This document shows, in pieces, positions 1 to 12,440 of a stretch of 64,000 bases of DNA. The position numbers and the translations under genes are program-made. The stretch covers positions 8,400,157 to 8,464,156 of the forward strand of contig OZ234503.1 in the NCBI GenBank assembly GCA_965153455.1, given 5' to 3'. This DNA is from Sphagnum compactum. Lineage: Eukaryota > Bryophyta > Sphagnopsida > Sphagnales. The notes below the pieces were generated by a model. It made no database searches. It saw only the letters and a list, made by a program, of their open reading frames with translations, and had not been told where the DNA came from. The stretch's first letter is position 1; every line of letters starts with the position of its first letter.

Positions 1-3000
1 GCAGAGTTTGCACCTTCTACAGTCTTCTCTGGACTTGGAATGTTAGTGCGGGAGCACCTGCTGAAGGTCGTGGTTGGCATGGCACTGCTGCTTGCAGGGT
101 ACTCCTTGCTGTCTCTTTCAAGCTCCCCAGTATTTGCATGTGTCACACTGGATCTGCACCATCAAGGATCAGCAACTCAGTTACATTTCCTATGTAGCTG
201 AACTGCCTTCAGTTCATTTCAGTTTTTCCTGATGTTTTCGGATGGCTTAACTCTTACAGTGGATTTTATCTCAACAAGAGCATGGAGAAACGGGCTCAGC
301 TACTACAGCCTCCAGAAGTGACCACAAGTATTGAAGAGGTGAAGGAGAGTGCAAGACCCCTGATCAAGGAGATTCAGAGGATTCCACGCAGAGTGAAGAA
401 ACTGATTGCCAAGCTTCCCCACCAGGAGGTATTGTGGTTCTCTCATTTCCCATGTATAAGGCTACTGGATTATAGCTCTGGTGAATGGTGTGTGGTCTGA
501 TCTGATCTCGAACATATCCTTTCATTTTTAGATGCCCTTTTGTTCTTTGCAGTTGGTGCTGCTAGCTCCATACCATAGTCTCCTTGAAGGTCCAGCATCT
601 AGGTGCCAGAATTCTGTTTTTCTGAATAAAAAGGGCTTCTAGCAAGCAATCGGATATGGCCCAAAGATCCTGGAAAGATTAGCAAAAAAGTGGGCTCGAT
701 TCCCCAAATTTTGACCTCAACATTTTTCATTTTTATTTTTTTCAGTCTGGTGAAACAGAATTAGTTCCCGCGGGACATTACAGGCACTATAGTACTACTT
801 GTTTTCTGCTCTACGCAGGTAATGATTGCCCCTGGTGGATGTGAGTTTGTAGAATTGTTATATCAGATTCTTATCCTTCCTCCTGATAGAGAAAGTTGTA
901 CTGCCCACATGAAATATGCTTTGCAGGTGAATGAAGAGGAGGCATCATTGTTTGATGTTTTGTGGCTGCTGCTGGCAAGTGTTATTTTTGTTCCCATTTT
1001 CCAGAAGATTCCAGGAGGTAAAGTTGATCTTCATTTCATTTTCCCAAATAATGTCCTGTCATTGGGTTCAGTACACTTTGAAGAGTTGTTTGTACATAAG
1101 ACTGATGGTAATGATATGGGTCACTGGCTTTTATGAGTGCTTTGCAGGTAGTCCTGTACTTGGTTACTTGGCTGCTGGTGTGCTCATTGGGCCATATGCT
1201 CTCTCGATTATCAAGAATGTCCATGGAACAAAGATGATTGCTGAATTTGGAGTTGTGTTTCTTCTATTTAACATTGGTCTTGAGGTAAGCAGTTAGCTGC
1301 TATCAATTGATTGAAGAGTGTCTTTCTGAATCCTGCTTTATTAATGATGTTGGAAGGAGATATCTACCTGCAGATGGTTGTTTGGTCTTGTATCTGTGAG
1401 TTATCATTCTGTCCATTCACATCATAGACAGATGCAGGGCCTGTACTTTTCTTTTTGTGTCCACAATCAAAATCTGAGCCACCATTATTATTATTATTTT
1501 GATAATGCAGTTGTCACTCGAGAGGCTGAGTTCAATGAAGAAGTATGTCTTTGGTTTAGGATCAGCCCAGGTGTGCATCCATCCCTTTTCAATGCACCAT
1601 GTGACTTCACAGTATTTCATATCTTTATCTCAACATATTGGGAAAGGCTCATCATCTTTTCAATTTGGGAAAGCACACTCCTATACTGATGGGCTTCTCA
1701 GTCTCTTGATTTCTGCATGTTTATGATGTGGGCAACAAATTGTGACCTGAAGGGTGTCTGTCATGAAAGCAGGTTCTTGCAACAGCATTTTCTGCTGGCT
1801 TGTTTGCACATTTTGTATCTGGTGTATCAGGACCTGCAGCCATTGTCATTGGTAATGGGTTGGCACTTTCTTCTACAGCAGTTGTGCTTCAGGTCACTCT
1901 CATCCTCAACTTAGAAAACTTGAATCTGGTGTCTCAGAGATCTGTGACTGGACTGAACTATATTGTGAACTAAACAGTGTAAACTCAACTGGAATTCTTT
2001 GAGACCTTTTGAGGATGATGGTTTGAGCTGTAGAGTGCAGGTTCTACAAGAGCGTGGTGAGAGTACATCTCGCCACGGACGTGCAACTTTCTCTGTTCTA
2101 CTTTTCCAGGTCTGGATTTTTTTTCTATTCTTCCTAAGTTAGAGTGGTTGTGGTTGTGGATTGACTTGAAAGATCTTGATCAGTGCTTTTGGTTGGCTAG
2201 TTAGACTACGAAACAGTTTTCCTTCTAGGAGGATTCCAGCTCCTTTGTTTTTCGTCCACTTCCAGTTGTTGTTGTTCATTTCAAGGCCTGTTATGTCCTG
2301 AATTTGTTATTGATTCATTGCCTCATTTGTTGGCATGTCTGGGATTTCTTGCAAAACAGGATCTGGCAGTGGTGGTACTCCTGATTCTAATTCCTCTCAT
2401 CTCACCAAACTCTTCCAAAGGAGGGGTGAGTATTAACAAACCGTTTGCTGTACTTTGAATTTTTCTTTTGTCTCTTATGCTAGATATTACCCATCATCAC
2501 AACCTAGCTATCATGGGTGTCACTGGGTAAACCTGTCAACCTGAGTTGTGAGGCTTTCATATTGTTGGGGAGGATTGGGCAACCACATTGCCCTGGTTAC
2601 AGTGCTTAGAAAGATGAACGTTTGGTAAGGAGGCAGTAACCCTAAAGGGTGAAGAGACAACCACCCAACATTGGCAAACTTTGCATTCATCCTTCTTTTC
2701 TTTATTGTCATGTTGGAGCAACCAACAATCTAAACTGTTGATTGCTTTAGCATGTTTTGTTGTATCTGTATTCTACAATGAGTTGTGAGAAACTGAACTT
2801 CTCATCCTGATAGTACTGGTTGTCCAGGTAGGATTCAATGCAATAGCAGAAGCACTTGGGCTAGCAGCAGTGAAGGCTGTCGTGGCCATCACTGGCATCA
2901 TTGCGGGAGGTCGTTTGGTACGCATTGTAGTTCTTGTCCAGATGAAGTAATCATGTGTGCAACAGAGTTGGATCTAAGTTCTTTCCATTTGAAGAGCAAT

Positions 3001-6000
3001 TGCCTGTTGTGATTTCTATGTTGGCTGTCTGATTTGTGAAGTGGACATATTGGAATGGCAGCTGCTTCGTCCCATTTACAAGCGCATGGCAGACAACCAT
3101 AATGCTGAGATTTTTGCAGCCAACACACTTTTGGTGGTTCTTGGCACAAGTCTGTTGACAGCTAGGGTACTTCTGTCTTAGCCCTTACGTTTTCTTGATG
3201 GACCAGAACCCCAAAGACTAGAATAGGGAGGAGACTTCGTGTGTGGGTTCAGAGTTTGTATATTGCAGTTTGACTACTTGACTGCTTTTTATACTATGTA
3301 CTCTTGATGATGGATTATTTGTTGACAGGCGGGTTTGTCAATGGCCCTGGGAGCCTTCCTTGCGGGATTGTTACTGGCTGAAACTGAGTTTGCATTGCAA
3401 GTGGAGTCTGATATTGCTCCATACCGAGGCTTGCTCCTGGGTCTCTTCTTCATGACAGTGAGTGCATCGTATATTTCAGGAGTGATTTTGTTTTTTACAT
3501 TTAGTCACTGAGGAGGCTCTATTACTTCAAGGAAAAAGGAAAGCATGTGCAGATGAAAGGGAAAGTTCTGCAAACGGTAGCAAACCTGATACAGGAGAGT
3601 TTCCCATGGCATGACATGTTTCAAGTCTTGAGCAGTTATTTTTCATGCTCTGTCAAACCTATCATACCTCTTACATTCTTGTATTGCTGATCCAACCTTT
3701 TATTGTACTTGTGTACAGGTGGGAATGTCCATAGATCCAAAGCTTTTTGTTTCCAAGTTTCCCGTTATTGTAGGAACTCTTGGACTCCTCATTGTAGGCA
3801 AAACATTACTGGTGACTGGGGTGGGCCGCTATTTCGGTTTATCAACTGTGGCTGCTGCAAGAGCAGGTGTTCTTCTTGCACCAGGAGGTGAATTTGCATT
3901 TGTCGCATTTGGGGATGCAGTAAACCAGGTAAGGATTTTTATTCATTTTTATTCATCATCAGCTATAGAAGCTGTAGTATAAGTTAAATGTGGTTAGCCA
4001 TGGCTGGTCTGGCAGGTTCTTAATTTAGAACCGGCAATGGTGCAATGCTTCAACAATCATATGCTGTTTCCAGAAGGGTACTATCCATGCACTGTTCTTA
4101 CAAAGCCAAGTATTTGATGATGCGGCAGGGTATCATGACCACCCAAATGTCATCATTTCTCTTTCTGGTGGTAGGTCTGTCCATGGCTATCACTCCATGG
4201 CTAGCTGCTGGAGGCCAGCTCCTTGCATCACGTTTTGAACAGCAAGATGTGCGCAGTTTACTGCCTGCAGAGAATGAGGTAGTTTCTCGATTCATCTGTA
4301 CTTCCAATGCTATGATGAGAACAGATACAAAGTATGTTGAACTTTCTTACAATTCTGAAATGTGTACTGTGTTGGCCAGACTGATGATCTACAAGACCAT
4401 ATCATTGTTTGCGGTTTTGGTCGTGTTGGGCAGGTATGTCAACTGTCCATTTGTTTCCATCATGAGGGACCCTGAAATCTTTCACTGATGAATAAGAGTG
4501 TGGCAGAGTTTCTCAACAGCTTTCTTTTGTTGTTGGATACTTGTATTTCATCTGGAAACTGACAGGCAAGAAATCCTCACCTTTCTGCAGATCATAGCCC
4601 AGCTGTTGGCGGAAAGATTGATACCATTTGTGGTGCTTGATGTGCGGAGGTTAGTTCATTTCAGCTCTGTTCAGACGTACCATATGGAACTCCTAATTAC
4701 AGTGGACATAATGCAAACATTTGTGCACTCTGTTGCATGTACCATAATAACCCTGGGGTTGGAAATGAAAGTCTACCACGTACTTGATGAAGACCATGTG
4801 TCGCTGTCTACTGACAGTGCATTGTGGTGTGATTTATACAGTGAGCGTGTGAGTGTAGGGCGAGCACTTGACCTACCTGTTTACTTTGGAGACGCTGGCA
4901 GCCGGGAGGTACCTCTACTATTCCTATTCTTACAGAAATATATTGCCTCTCACAAGGTAATATGAGTGCATTCATGGTTGTTACCTTCAAATTGTTGTGG
5001 AGATTTCTCTGCACTTCCATAGAGTTACATATTTGCAATGTGCAGAGTGTACTGGAGGGTAGTTCTTGTCAACATTAGATATTTGGAGGATGCTGTTATC
5101 CTAGATCTTGCTTGTGTGCTTCATTTCCATGGCATTTTCGGCAGGTGCTTCACAAAGTGGGTGCAGAAAGAGCTGCAGCTGCAGTCTTAACTCTAGACAC
5201 CCCAGGAGCAAACTACCGTACTGTGTGGGCTTTAAGCAAGAATTTCCCCCATGTGAAGACTTTTGTGCGTGCACATGATGTAGATCATGGCATCAACCTT
5301 GAGAAGGCTGGTGCAACAGCGGTAGGTTGCTGATGCTTTGATTTGCTTATTTATACTTGGTACCAATTCTTAGCACATGTTCCATGCATGTCCTTGAGTT
5401 TGCCTTGAAGCACATTCCCATGTTTCTTAGAACCTCTGCAACAAACACACTGATATTGTCAGTAACCTTGCATGCTATGAACCAAAATGGTCTAATCCTC
5501 TGTCTTTCTTTGAACATCTGATTACTGCTGATGCCCACATGATATGAGGGTTATGAGGAACTTAATGATATGGTCAAAACCTTCAGGTTGTCCCTGAGAC
5601 TTTGGAACCAAGCTTGCAACTTGCAGCTGCTGTTCTTGCTCAGGTACGGAATTGCAGTTTCTCAGGAATCACTTTCACTTGATTGTCCTCTGGGGGAAGG
5701 GATTCTTGCAATCGTGGTGATTTGTGTGTCTTGCTCAGGAATGTTGCATGGTGCATCTTTTGTAATTCCTCTGATGAAAAATGAATTCTCTTCTGGCTGT
5801 TCTCTCAGGTTAAGTTGCCAGCTGCTGAAATAGCTGCAACCATTGATGCATTTCGCACAAACCACTTGTCAGAGCTCACAGAGGTACACACACCACTTAC
5901 ATCATTTTTATTTTCCCTTCTCTGATTTTGACAATTTTTTCTTTTGGTGTTACCTTCTTTGGGACGCATGTAATTTGTCTCCTTTGTGGTTCTTTTCAAC

Positions 6001-6242
6001 TCTGTTACAGAAGAGGATTATATACAGCATGATGTCTAATGACTTTGCTCACATGAACAGAAAAACCCTGCTCCTCTGTGATGTGTGTGCAGCTGTCAGA
6101 GGCAGGTGGAACATCACTAGGATATGGCTTCTCTCGGATCATTACAAAACCCAAGACTGACGGACACACCATCAAACCCAAGGCTGATGATGATGCAGCC
6201 ACAGATCAGAGACAAGAGGGAGGGGTTGTAGCTGTCCCCTGA
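1..6242 (+). CDS. KEA: Chloroplast-type K+/H+ antiporter KEA1/KEA2 family, C-terminal 710 residues (5' end outside window)
   Basis: Cation/proton antiporter of the CPA2 family. Family members KEA1/KEA2 exchange K+ for H+ at the chloroplast inner envelope. Twenty exons read in one continuous frame: 1-98, 260-428, 927-1017, 1148-1284, 1511-1570, 1773-1892, 2041-2109, 2360-2425, 2828-2917, 3062-3166, 3329-3457, 3719-3928, 4129-4278, 4380-4433, 4591-4649, 4842-4908, 5145-5321, 5587-5643, 5809-5883, 6093-6242. All junctions are GT-AG and phases close. Visible parts in order: one hydrophobic segment, a basic linker, the Na+/H+-exchanger membrane domain (with [12 protein letters not shown] and [14 protein letters not shown]), then a KTN/RCK nucleotide-binding domain with intact GFGRVGQ and the DAGSRE and RAHDVDHG stretches. 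Residue order matches Arabidopsis KEA1/KEA2 closely as I recall them. The tail ends in a TGA at 6240. The long N-terminal region typical of KEA1/2 would lie upstream of the window. No frameshift or missing motif was seen. Confidence 0.95.
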
Positions 6243-6442
6243 AAAAAATTTATTCATTCCACTTTAGTTAAAAGACCATTTGTACATGTAGCCTCTCAGT
6301 TCTCTTGTTGAGAAGTCGTGGTTCCAACAAGGGGAAAAAGGCGTCAATAGCAACAAGGACCAACTTCATGTGTGAAATGTCTGCATAAAATGTGGTAGTA
6401 TGTTAGCAGCAAATCAACTTGTGATTAGTATCCAAAAATTAA

Positions 6443-6650
6443 GTCAGAAAGTCTGTCCATTTGCGCAGAACAGTATTCAGATTAAGAGCCACAAGTTATG
6501 TCAGAGAGTCTGTCCATTTGCTTAGGACAGTATTCAGATTAAGAGCCACAAGTTATGTCAGAGTCTGGCCATTTGCTTAGGACCGTATTCAGATTATGAG
6601 TCACAAGATATGTCAGAGAGTCTGTCCATTTGTCCAGGACAGAATTTAGC
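6443..6650. repeat. 57-bp tandem repeat, about 3.7 copies, just 3' of KEA
   Basis: Units start near 6443, 6500, 6557 and 6612. Each holds the core CTGTCCATTTG (CTGGCCATTTG in the third) followed by a variant of AGGACAGTATTCAGATTA and a CCACAAGTTATGTCAG-type joint. Copies differ at a few positions, so the array is not very recent. It begins 200 bp after the KEA stop codon and may lie in its 3' UTR or terminator region. Confidence 0.85.
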
Positions 6651-7968
6651 CTCCAAATATGGTGCACCTCTCCTTCCCTAGTCCAAAGTCGGAGAAAACC
6701 CAAGATTGGATGTTGGTGCACATCTTCTTCCCTATTTCAAAGTCAGGACAACAGAGAGTTGGGATGTTCTTAGTAGAGCAGCACATGGCATTTTGTAGAA
6801 AATAAGATTAACAGCAAGATTTACCTGAGCATCTAGAGCCAGTGTGTAAAATGTTCATTTCAATCCTTATATCCTTACCTTATATCTTCAACATGGGGCC
6901 AACGACGTCCAGTTGGTCTGCTTGATACACCTTGGAGAATTTTTTCTAGATGCTCTAATTACACTAATTGCAGTCATCTTTCTTCACCAACTTGTTTACT
7001 GTCGCTTGCACAAATTGATTATTGCTCTTGGGTTCATGCTTACTGTCAGCAAAATTCTCTCACCAGAACACAAAAAGAAATTCACTCTCATGAGCATTCA
7101 GAAATCTCCATACTTATGGATTCAAGGAAATCGGGAACAGGTGAAATTGTGAAAAACCTTTTCGAAAACAAGAACTCTCAGATAAGGACTCAAGAAGAAT
7201 CGTGAAGTAGAAATATGCAGAAGGGAAGGGACAACCGAGAGTGAATGAAAAAGTGGAACATACAAACAAGCAATAAAAAAGGTTGACTGAACACACAGAT
7301 GAATGTGGTATGCAAAGGGCGTTTTGACATTTGCAGACACTCTCTCTTTTCAATACAAATTTCTTGTCAATACAGAGTGCAACCACCATTTTGTGGGTCT
7401 ATGTAATCATCACCTTGGAAGGTGGAAAGCAAACTTTCTACAGCTAAAAAACAGGCGTTCCTCATCTACTCTCAAAACCCAAAACCTTCTTCTGTACATG
7501 TGCAATTAATTCTCCGAGTTTTTCTGCCTGACTCTGATGATCATCATCCCCACTCTGTACAGAGTAGCCTAGCTCACTGCTATATAACATTCACTCCAAA
7601 AGCTGCAAGATTTGATCTCCCTTCCTTCCTTCCTTCCTCCCTCAAAGCCTATTAAGTTAACAAACTATGCTGTAATATTCTCTCAGAGGAAGGTACCAGA
7701 AATGTCCTCCATTCGTTGTCCCATGACTTTTGCAGAGGGAAAGACAAAAATGTATGAACAAAACTTTGTACCTGGGCAGAGGTCTGTATCTGTTTACCAA
7801 ACATGTGGAACCCATGATGTGAAATTGCTTCCTCCATCAACACTTGGGTGAATTCTTTCTAAAAGCAGTGATGGGATTTTGCTGATCCTTGTAGCACAAG
7901 AGTACCCACCCTCGCAGCAATTAGCCACACAATATTTTGGAACATATTTACATGGAAGAAGGTTTTGC
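6651..7968. other. Intergenic spacer between convergent KEA and the 8-10 kb gene
   Basis: AT-rich spacer with only short, stop-interrupted frames on both strands. A TTCC microsatellite sits near 7615-7635. The region must hold the 3' UTRs of both convergent genes. No RNA gene or mobile element was recognised. Confidence 0.6.
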
Positions 7969-10014
7969 CTAGCCGCCACTGTTTCTTCGATTTCTCTCGA
8001 GTAAACCCTCCATGATGATCCTCTTCCGATACTCCATAGAGCTAATGTCACCTCTAAGAGGACTAACTGGACTCCCTGGAGAGGAAGCAATGTTCAGCTT
8101 TCTCGAAGCTTCCATTGCCCGTCTAGTCACATCTCTATCTTGTCCCTGGCCTCTGCTGGATCTCAATTTTTGGAGCTGTGAAAGAACTAAAAAGAAGAGA
8201 GAAGTTGCCAGGATTGCTGGAACTTGACCCAAAAGCAGAAACAGCAGAGCAACAAGGAAACCACAAAGTGGCCAGATCTCTCTCACTTCAGAACATGATG
8301 AAGAAGCCAATGAAATATGCAACTTCATTTCTCTCTTATCTTCCACTGTTTGCAGAAAACTTGTTTTGATAGTCTGTAACCCTGATGCACATGCCTGGGT
8401 TGTGAAAGTCTGTACCTCATTTGAAGCAGGAGGACTAGACATTCTATTCAATCTTGATGACCTCCTGGGGCTCTGTAGACAACCTGTACTCTCACTCACA
8501 AAAACACCCCTTTGACTTGTTTCTTCAAGCTTCTTAATAGGAGATTCAGACCTTGGTCTCATAAGTTTTCTTGAAAAAGAGAAGCTCTTGCCTATCTTAG
8601 GTAACCTGCAAACTGCATCATCCTCCCACCACTGCTGCTGTGAAGATGAAGAAGAAGGTGTAGAGGATGATGATGCAGTATCTGAATCTGAATTCTCTGT
8701 CCCTGCTGCTGATATTGGAGAAAGAGTTGGAGATCCTCCTCCTCCTAGGGCTGATAATTGCTTGCTGCTGCCAGATGCTGCTGCTGTGGACGGGCTTCCA
8801 GGAGAATCAGGTGGGGTATTACCAGGTGCAAGATTGCTTGATGACAAGGATTTCACAAACCTGGACTTCAGTTTCAAAGACAGTTTCTTTCTCAGGTTTG
8901 TGGAAGGACTGCCACCACTACTACGTTCTTCTGAAGTTGTGGGGGAGATGGGGAGAATACTACTGCTGGGAGAGTTGTTGATCTCGGCAGCAGCAGCAGG
9001 GCGAGGAATTGAGGACGGAGCAGAGGAGGAATAGTGAAAGATGGGAGGGGAAGCAACAAAGCTTGCGTTGTTCTGCTGGTGCTGGTGCTCTTGTTGGTCG
9101 ATAGGGGAAGCGGTTGTTGTTCCAGCTTCTGGGGGGCTCTTCTTCTTCTTCTTCTCTTGCCCTTCTTCTTCACCCTCGACTTTCCGTAAAAGAGAACCAG
9201 AACCGATGGTGAGGCGCTTGGGAACGCGTAGAGCAGAAAGGTAAGAATGTAGAGGATAGAGAAGGTAGCTTGCCATGGCAGAGAAGATGAATCTGGTGTA
9301 GAGCTTGCCGTCGTTGCGCCATCTCTGGATCACAATGCTGAACGTTAGCACGGCCGCAACCTGCTTACCGATCTCAGCTCGTTTGGAGGCGAAGAAAGCT
9401 CCCACCGCCACCAGCACAGCCACAGCAGAAGACTTGGAAGAAGAAGAAGCCGCCGCCATCTTCTTCTCTCGCACGCACACCACTCCCCTCCTCTTTCTGC
9501 TGCTCATCACGACCCTCCTCATCACCTTCAATGGCAACAGCTCTGCAATCTCCTCAGCCGCCCTGTGTTCTGGATACAGGAATCCCCCTTCTTCAGCTCC
9601 AGTCATTGCTTCTTGCCGCGGACTCTGCTTGCATTCTTCTTTTGTACCGGAGGCAGTGTTCCCAGCCGAGGCCTGGGGCATGCTCCTGGCATCCGGCGGA
9701 GGAGGAGCTTGAGAGACGAGCTCGGTTCTGCTGCTGCTGATGCGCTTGCTGGCGGTTCTAGAGAGCGCCAACGCAGTCCATTCTTGTGCAGATTTGGACA
9801 AGCTGCGAACTGCAGAGACCGACATGGTTGTCTTATCCACCATCGCTAGTCGCTTCTCTTGAAGCTCCGCAACCAGTTGCGAGAAAGTCTCTAGCCCGCG
9901 TGATGCATACGGATTCTCTTTCCTCTTTTTCTTTCTACCTTCTCTCCTCACATGTCTTCGCAGCCGCGGCCACAAGGACGACATCATCATCGTCGGTCCA
10001 GCACTCCCCGCCAT
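7969..10014 (-). CDS. Single-exon predicted membrane protein of unknown function, 681 aa
   Basis: I do not recognise this protein. The frame is open without introns for 681 codons. The first in-frame ATG is at 10014 (product begins MAGSAGPTMMM); the frame stays open further upstream but from a GTG. Visible parts: a basic N-terminus; a helical segment at about residues 40-92 (LETFSQLVAELQEKRLAMVD and onward); a basic patch; hydrophobic segments at about 197-210, 218-230 and 240-262; a long low-complexity middle rich in Ser, Pro, Gln and Asn with many SP sites; then a hydrophobic hairpin at about 580-617 and a basic, SPGSPVSP-containing tail. The order suggests a membrane-anchored protein with a disordered, probably phosphorylated middle. 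The coding frame is GC-rich against AT-rich flanks, and the folded ends look conserved rather than random, which supports a real gene. Function is not inferred. Confidence 0.75.
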   Translation of the reverse strand: MAGSAGPTMMMSSLWPRLRRHVRREGRKKKRKENPYASRGLETFSQLVAELQEKRLAMVDKTTMSVSAVRSLSKSAQEWTALALSRTASKRISSSRTELVSQAPPPPDARSMPQASAGNTASGTKEECKQSPRQEAMTGAEEGGFLYPEHRAAEEIAELLPLKVMRRVVMSSRKRRGVVCVREKKMAAASSSSKSSAVAVLVAVGAFFASKRAEIGKQVAAVLTFSIVIQRWRNDGKLYTRFIFSAMASYLLYPLHSYLSALRVPKRLTIGSGSLLRKVEGEEEGQEKKKKKSPPEAGTTTASPIDQQEHQHQQNNASFVASPPIFHYSSSAPSSIPRPAAAAEINNSPSSSILPISPTTSEERSSGGSPSTNLRKKLSLKLKSRFVKSLSSSNLAPGNTPPDSPGSPSTAAASGSSKQLSALGGGGSPTLSPISAAGTENSDSDTASSSSTPSSSSSQQQWWEDDAVCRLPKIGKSFSFSRKLMRPRSESPIKKLEETSQRGVFVSESTGCLQSPRRSSRLNRMSSPPASNEVQTFTTQACASGLQTIKTSFLQTVEDKREMKLHISLASSSCSEVREIWPLCGFLVALLFLLLGQVPAILATSLFFLVLSQLQKLRSSRGQGQDRDVTRRAMEASRKLNIASSPGSPVSPLRGDISSMEYRKRIIMEGLLERNRRNSGG

Positions 10015-10990
10015 TGCGATTTCTTTAGAGTTCCGCGGAAACAGCCAGAAAGAAATTCCTCTCTCCTCTCCTCTCCTTTGCTCGTCCCTCAACTTCTCCA
10101 AGGAAAACCTCAAGAAGATTTTCACCAGATCATCCCAGCAAGAAACAAACGATCTTCTCCTTTGCTCATCCTGAGAAACTTGCACCAGAAACTTGCAGCA
10201 GATCTGCTCCACCGTTCCAGTTCCATCTAGATTCCGGCCACACACATGGACACAAACAAAGGCCTCTTATTGTTTTTGCTCTCTACAATAGACAGAAAGC
10301 AAGCTTAACACAAACAAGCAAGCTCAATTTTCTTCCCGAAATTCCACGACAATACCGCAACCTCATCAAGCCCGACCGACTCCGTCCACGAAGAACAAGA
10401 ACAAGAACAAGAAGAGAGATGATAATGACACAGAGGATTTTCGTACAAAACAAACAGCCATCTAAAGCAACTGCTGCGGCATCACAGTGACAAAAAAACC
10501 CTCCACAAGAAGGAACGAGAAGAACAAAGACAACACGTCCGACACACTAACGACCACCTGAGAATGATGAGTATTTCATCGTTAGTCAACAACCAACATC
10601 CCGATGAAACAAAACAACAACAAAGGAACACAAATGGACACAGCCACTACTAACTAGGGTGTTGTCGCACCTGACCATCTAAGCAAATGCGAGATGAAGT
10701 TCTCCGTTTCTTGGCAACAAACAAAGGAGAAAAAAACACGAAAAGAAAGCCCCAAAAAAAAATTAAAAAATCTTCCACAAGAAAGCATACAAAGACAGTC
10801 GATTAATTGAATGCACAAGAAAGGATTCAATCAGAGACTAAATTCGACGTCGCGTGCGCATTTGTGCGCGCGTTGTCGATCTCTCTTGTGCCTCCTTCAC
10901 GCGAGCGAGACGAGCGTTGCTCCGAACAGGACACGCAGAGAGAGAAAGAGAAAGAGATTAGGAATAGACTCCGGAGTGGGGTTTGTAGCT
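10015..10990 (-). other. 5' flank and probable leader of the 8-10 kb gene
   Basis: Read on the minus strand this is the upstream region of the gene starting at 10014. The first 230 bp continue in frame without an ATG, which fits a transcribed leader. The rest is moderately AT-rich with A-rich and CAA-rich runs on the plus strand. No TATA box could be assigned with confidence. Confidence 0.5.
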
Positions 10991-10997
10991 CAAGAAA

Positions 10998-11200
10998 AAG
11001 CCACAATAGTGGACATATGATGAACCCAACCACTAAATCGCCAATCTGTAATTGGAAAAAGCCATAATAGTGGAAATATAGTGAACCCAACCACTAAATC
11101 GCTACCATGTAATTGTAAAAAAAGCCATAATAGTGGATATATAATGAACCCCACCACTAAATCGCCACTAAGTAAGCAATTGGAAAAAAGCCACAACAGA
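10998..11200. repeat. About 62-bp tandem repeat, 3 full copies plus part
   Basis: Units start near 10998, 11059, 11122 and 11188. Each begins AAGCCAYAATAGTGGA and contains GAACCCAACCACTAAATCGC (one copy GAACCCCACCACTAAATCGC). Spacing varies from 61 to 66 bp through short indels. The array sits at the upstream edge of the 8-10 kb gene's 5' flank and marks the start of the AT-rich desert. Confidence 0.85.
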
Positions 11201-12097
11201 GATCCCTTGTTAAGCTTTTATCTATTTATTTATTTAGGTACATACTTTTTTATTAAAAACATTTTGACACTACCTATAGTACCTACTAACTTAATTTAAT
11301 TTAATTTAATTTACTATTAATAAATACCCAAGAAACCCACACCACTAAATCCACTATGTTGTTTTGAAAAAAAGAAAAAAATAATGGTGTGGAAATTTTA
11401 TTTTTTAAAAATTATTTTTAAAAAAGCCCCTAGGTAGGCAAGAAAGTAATGTTTGGGTAAAAAAAATTTAAAAGCAAAAAGACTAAAGACTAGGTGGATT
11501 TTTAAAAACGCTTGGCAAGTTGGTAGGGTTTTAGGAAAAAAGTGGGCATTGCTTTGGACTTGTGTTTAGTATGATTATAAAATGTAAAAAAAGGGTTGTG
11601 TCGGACATAAGAGAAAATGGAGTTTGGGAGGGCCCACTTGCTTAAAAACAGCTCCCCCGACCCAATTTTTTTTAATATTTTATTTATAGACCCGTTTACT
11701 AGTATGTTATGTGATCGCTTTAATAGTACATCCTCTAGTTTGTTTAGTACCAGACGTTGAGAAGAACCTCCTCCTCGCGCCCCCCCCCCCCCCCCCTCCA
11801 TTGAAGAATAACGTGTAAAGGAAAGGCCGGTCTAAAGGGGGACTTCCGTAGTTTTCTTTAGTTTGAGACTTCGACAACCTCCTCGACCTCCTCATCGAGA
11901 GAAGAAGAATACTGTGTAAAGGAACTGCCGGTCTAAATGCGCTTCAATTGTTTACGGGCATGGGAACTTGGGAACCTCAAGAGAACCGTGCAGTGTAAAT
12001 TGTGGGGAGGTATACCCCTCCCAAGCACAATTTTCTCACTTGGGGCCAACTTTGAGCATTTTTGGCTTGTTGGAAAATATTTTTTTCTATTTCACCC
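11201..12097. other. AT-rich gene-free stretch with an 18-C homopolymer
   Basis: Contains AATTT microsatellite runs near 11288-11312, many A and T homopolymers, and an uninterrupted C run at 11780-11797 beside CTC-rich sequence. No open frame here resembles a known protein. Confidence 0.55.
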
Positions 12098-12440
12098 CTG
12101 ACTCCTAGTGTAAAAAGCCCTTGGGGGCTAATTTCAACTTTTGCACCAATAGGAATGCTTGATTTGAGTTGAACCTTGGCCTTGACTCCTAGTGTAAAAA
12201 GTCCTGGGGGGGCCGATTTCAACTTTTGCACCAATAGGAATGCTTGATTTGAGTTGAACCTTGGTCTTGACTCCTAGCGTCAAAAGCCCTTGGGGCTGAT
12301 TTTAACTTTTGCACCAATAGGAATGCTTGATTTGAGTTGAACCTTGGTCTTGACTCCTAGTGTAAAAAGCCCTTGGGGCCAATTTCAACTTTTGCACCAA
12401 TAGGAATGCTCAATTTGAGTTGAACCTTGGCCTGGACTCC
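12098..12440. repeat. About 84-bp tandem repeat, 4 copies plus a partial fifth
   Basis: Units start near 12098, 12181, 12266, 12349 and 12431. Each reads TGACTCCTAGTGTAAAAAG, a G-rich joint, then TTTTGCACCAATAGGAATGC and GATTTGAGTTGAACCTTGG. The period is close to a multiple of three, so the minus strand gives a repetitive open frame, which I treat as an artefact of the repeat. Confidence 0.9.

Noticed and set aside
691-706. tRNA T-arm-like GGGCTCGATTCCCC in a KEA intron
   Set aside because: No acceptor stem, D-arm or anticodon arm could be built around it. The same holds for GGGTTCAATCCCC near 33088.
8588-9034. 148-codon plus-strand frame
   Set aside because: It is antisense to the low-complexity middle of the 681-aa gene.
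11977-12234. Minus-strand frame with a repeating 28-residue pattern
   Set aside because: The period of the 84-bp array is near a multiple of three, so a repeating frame appears by itself. Other copies break it.
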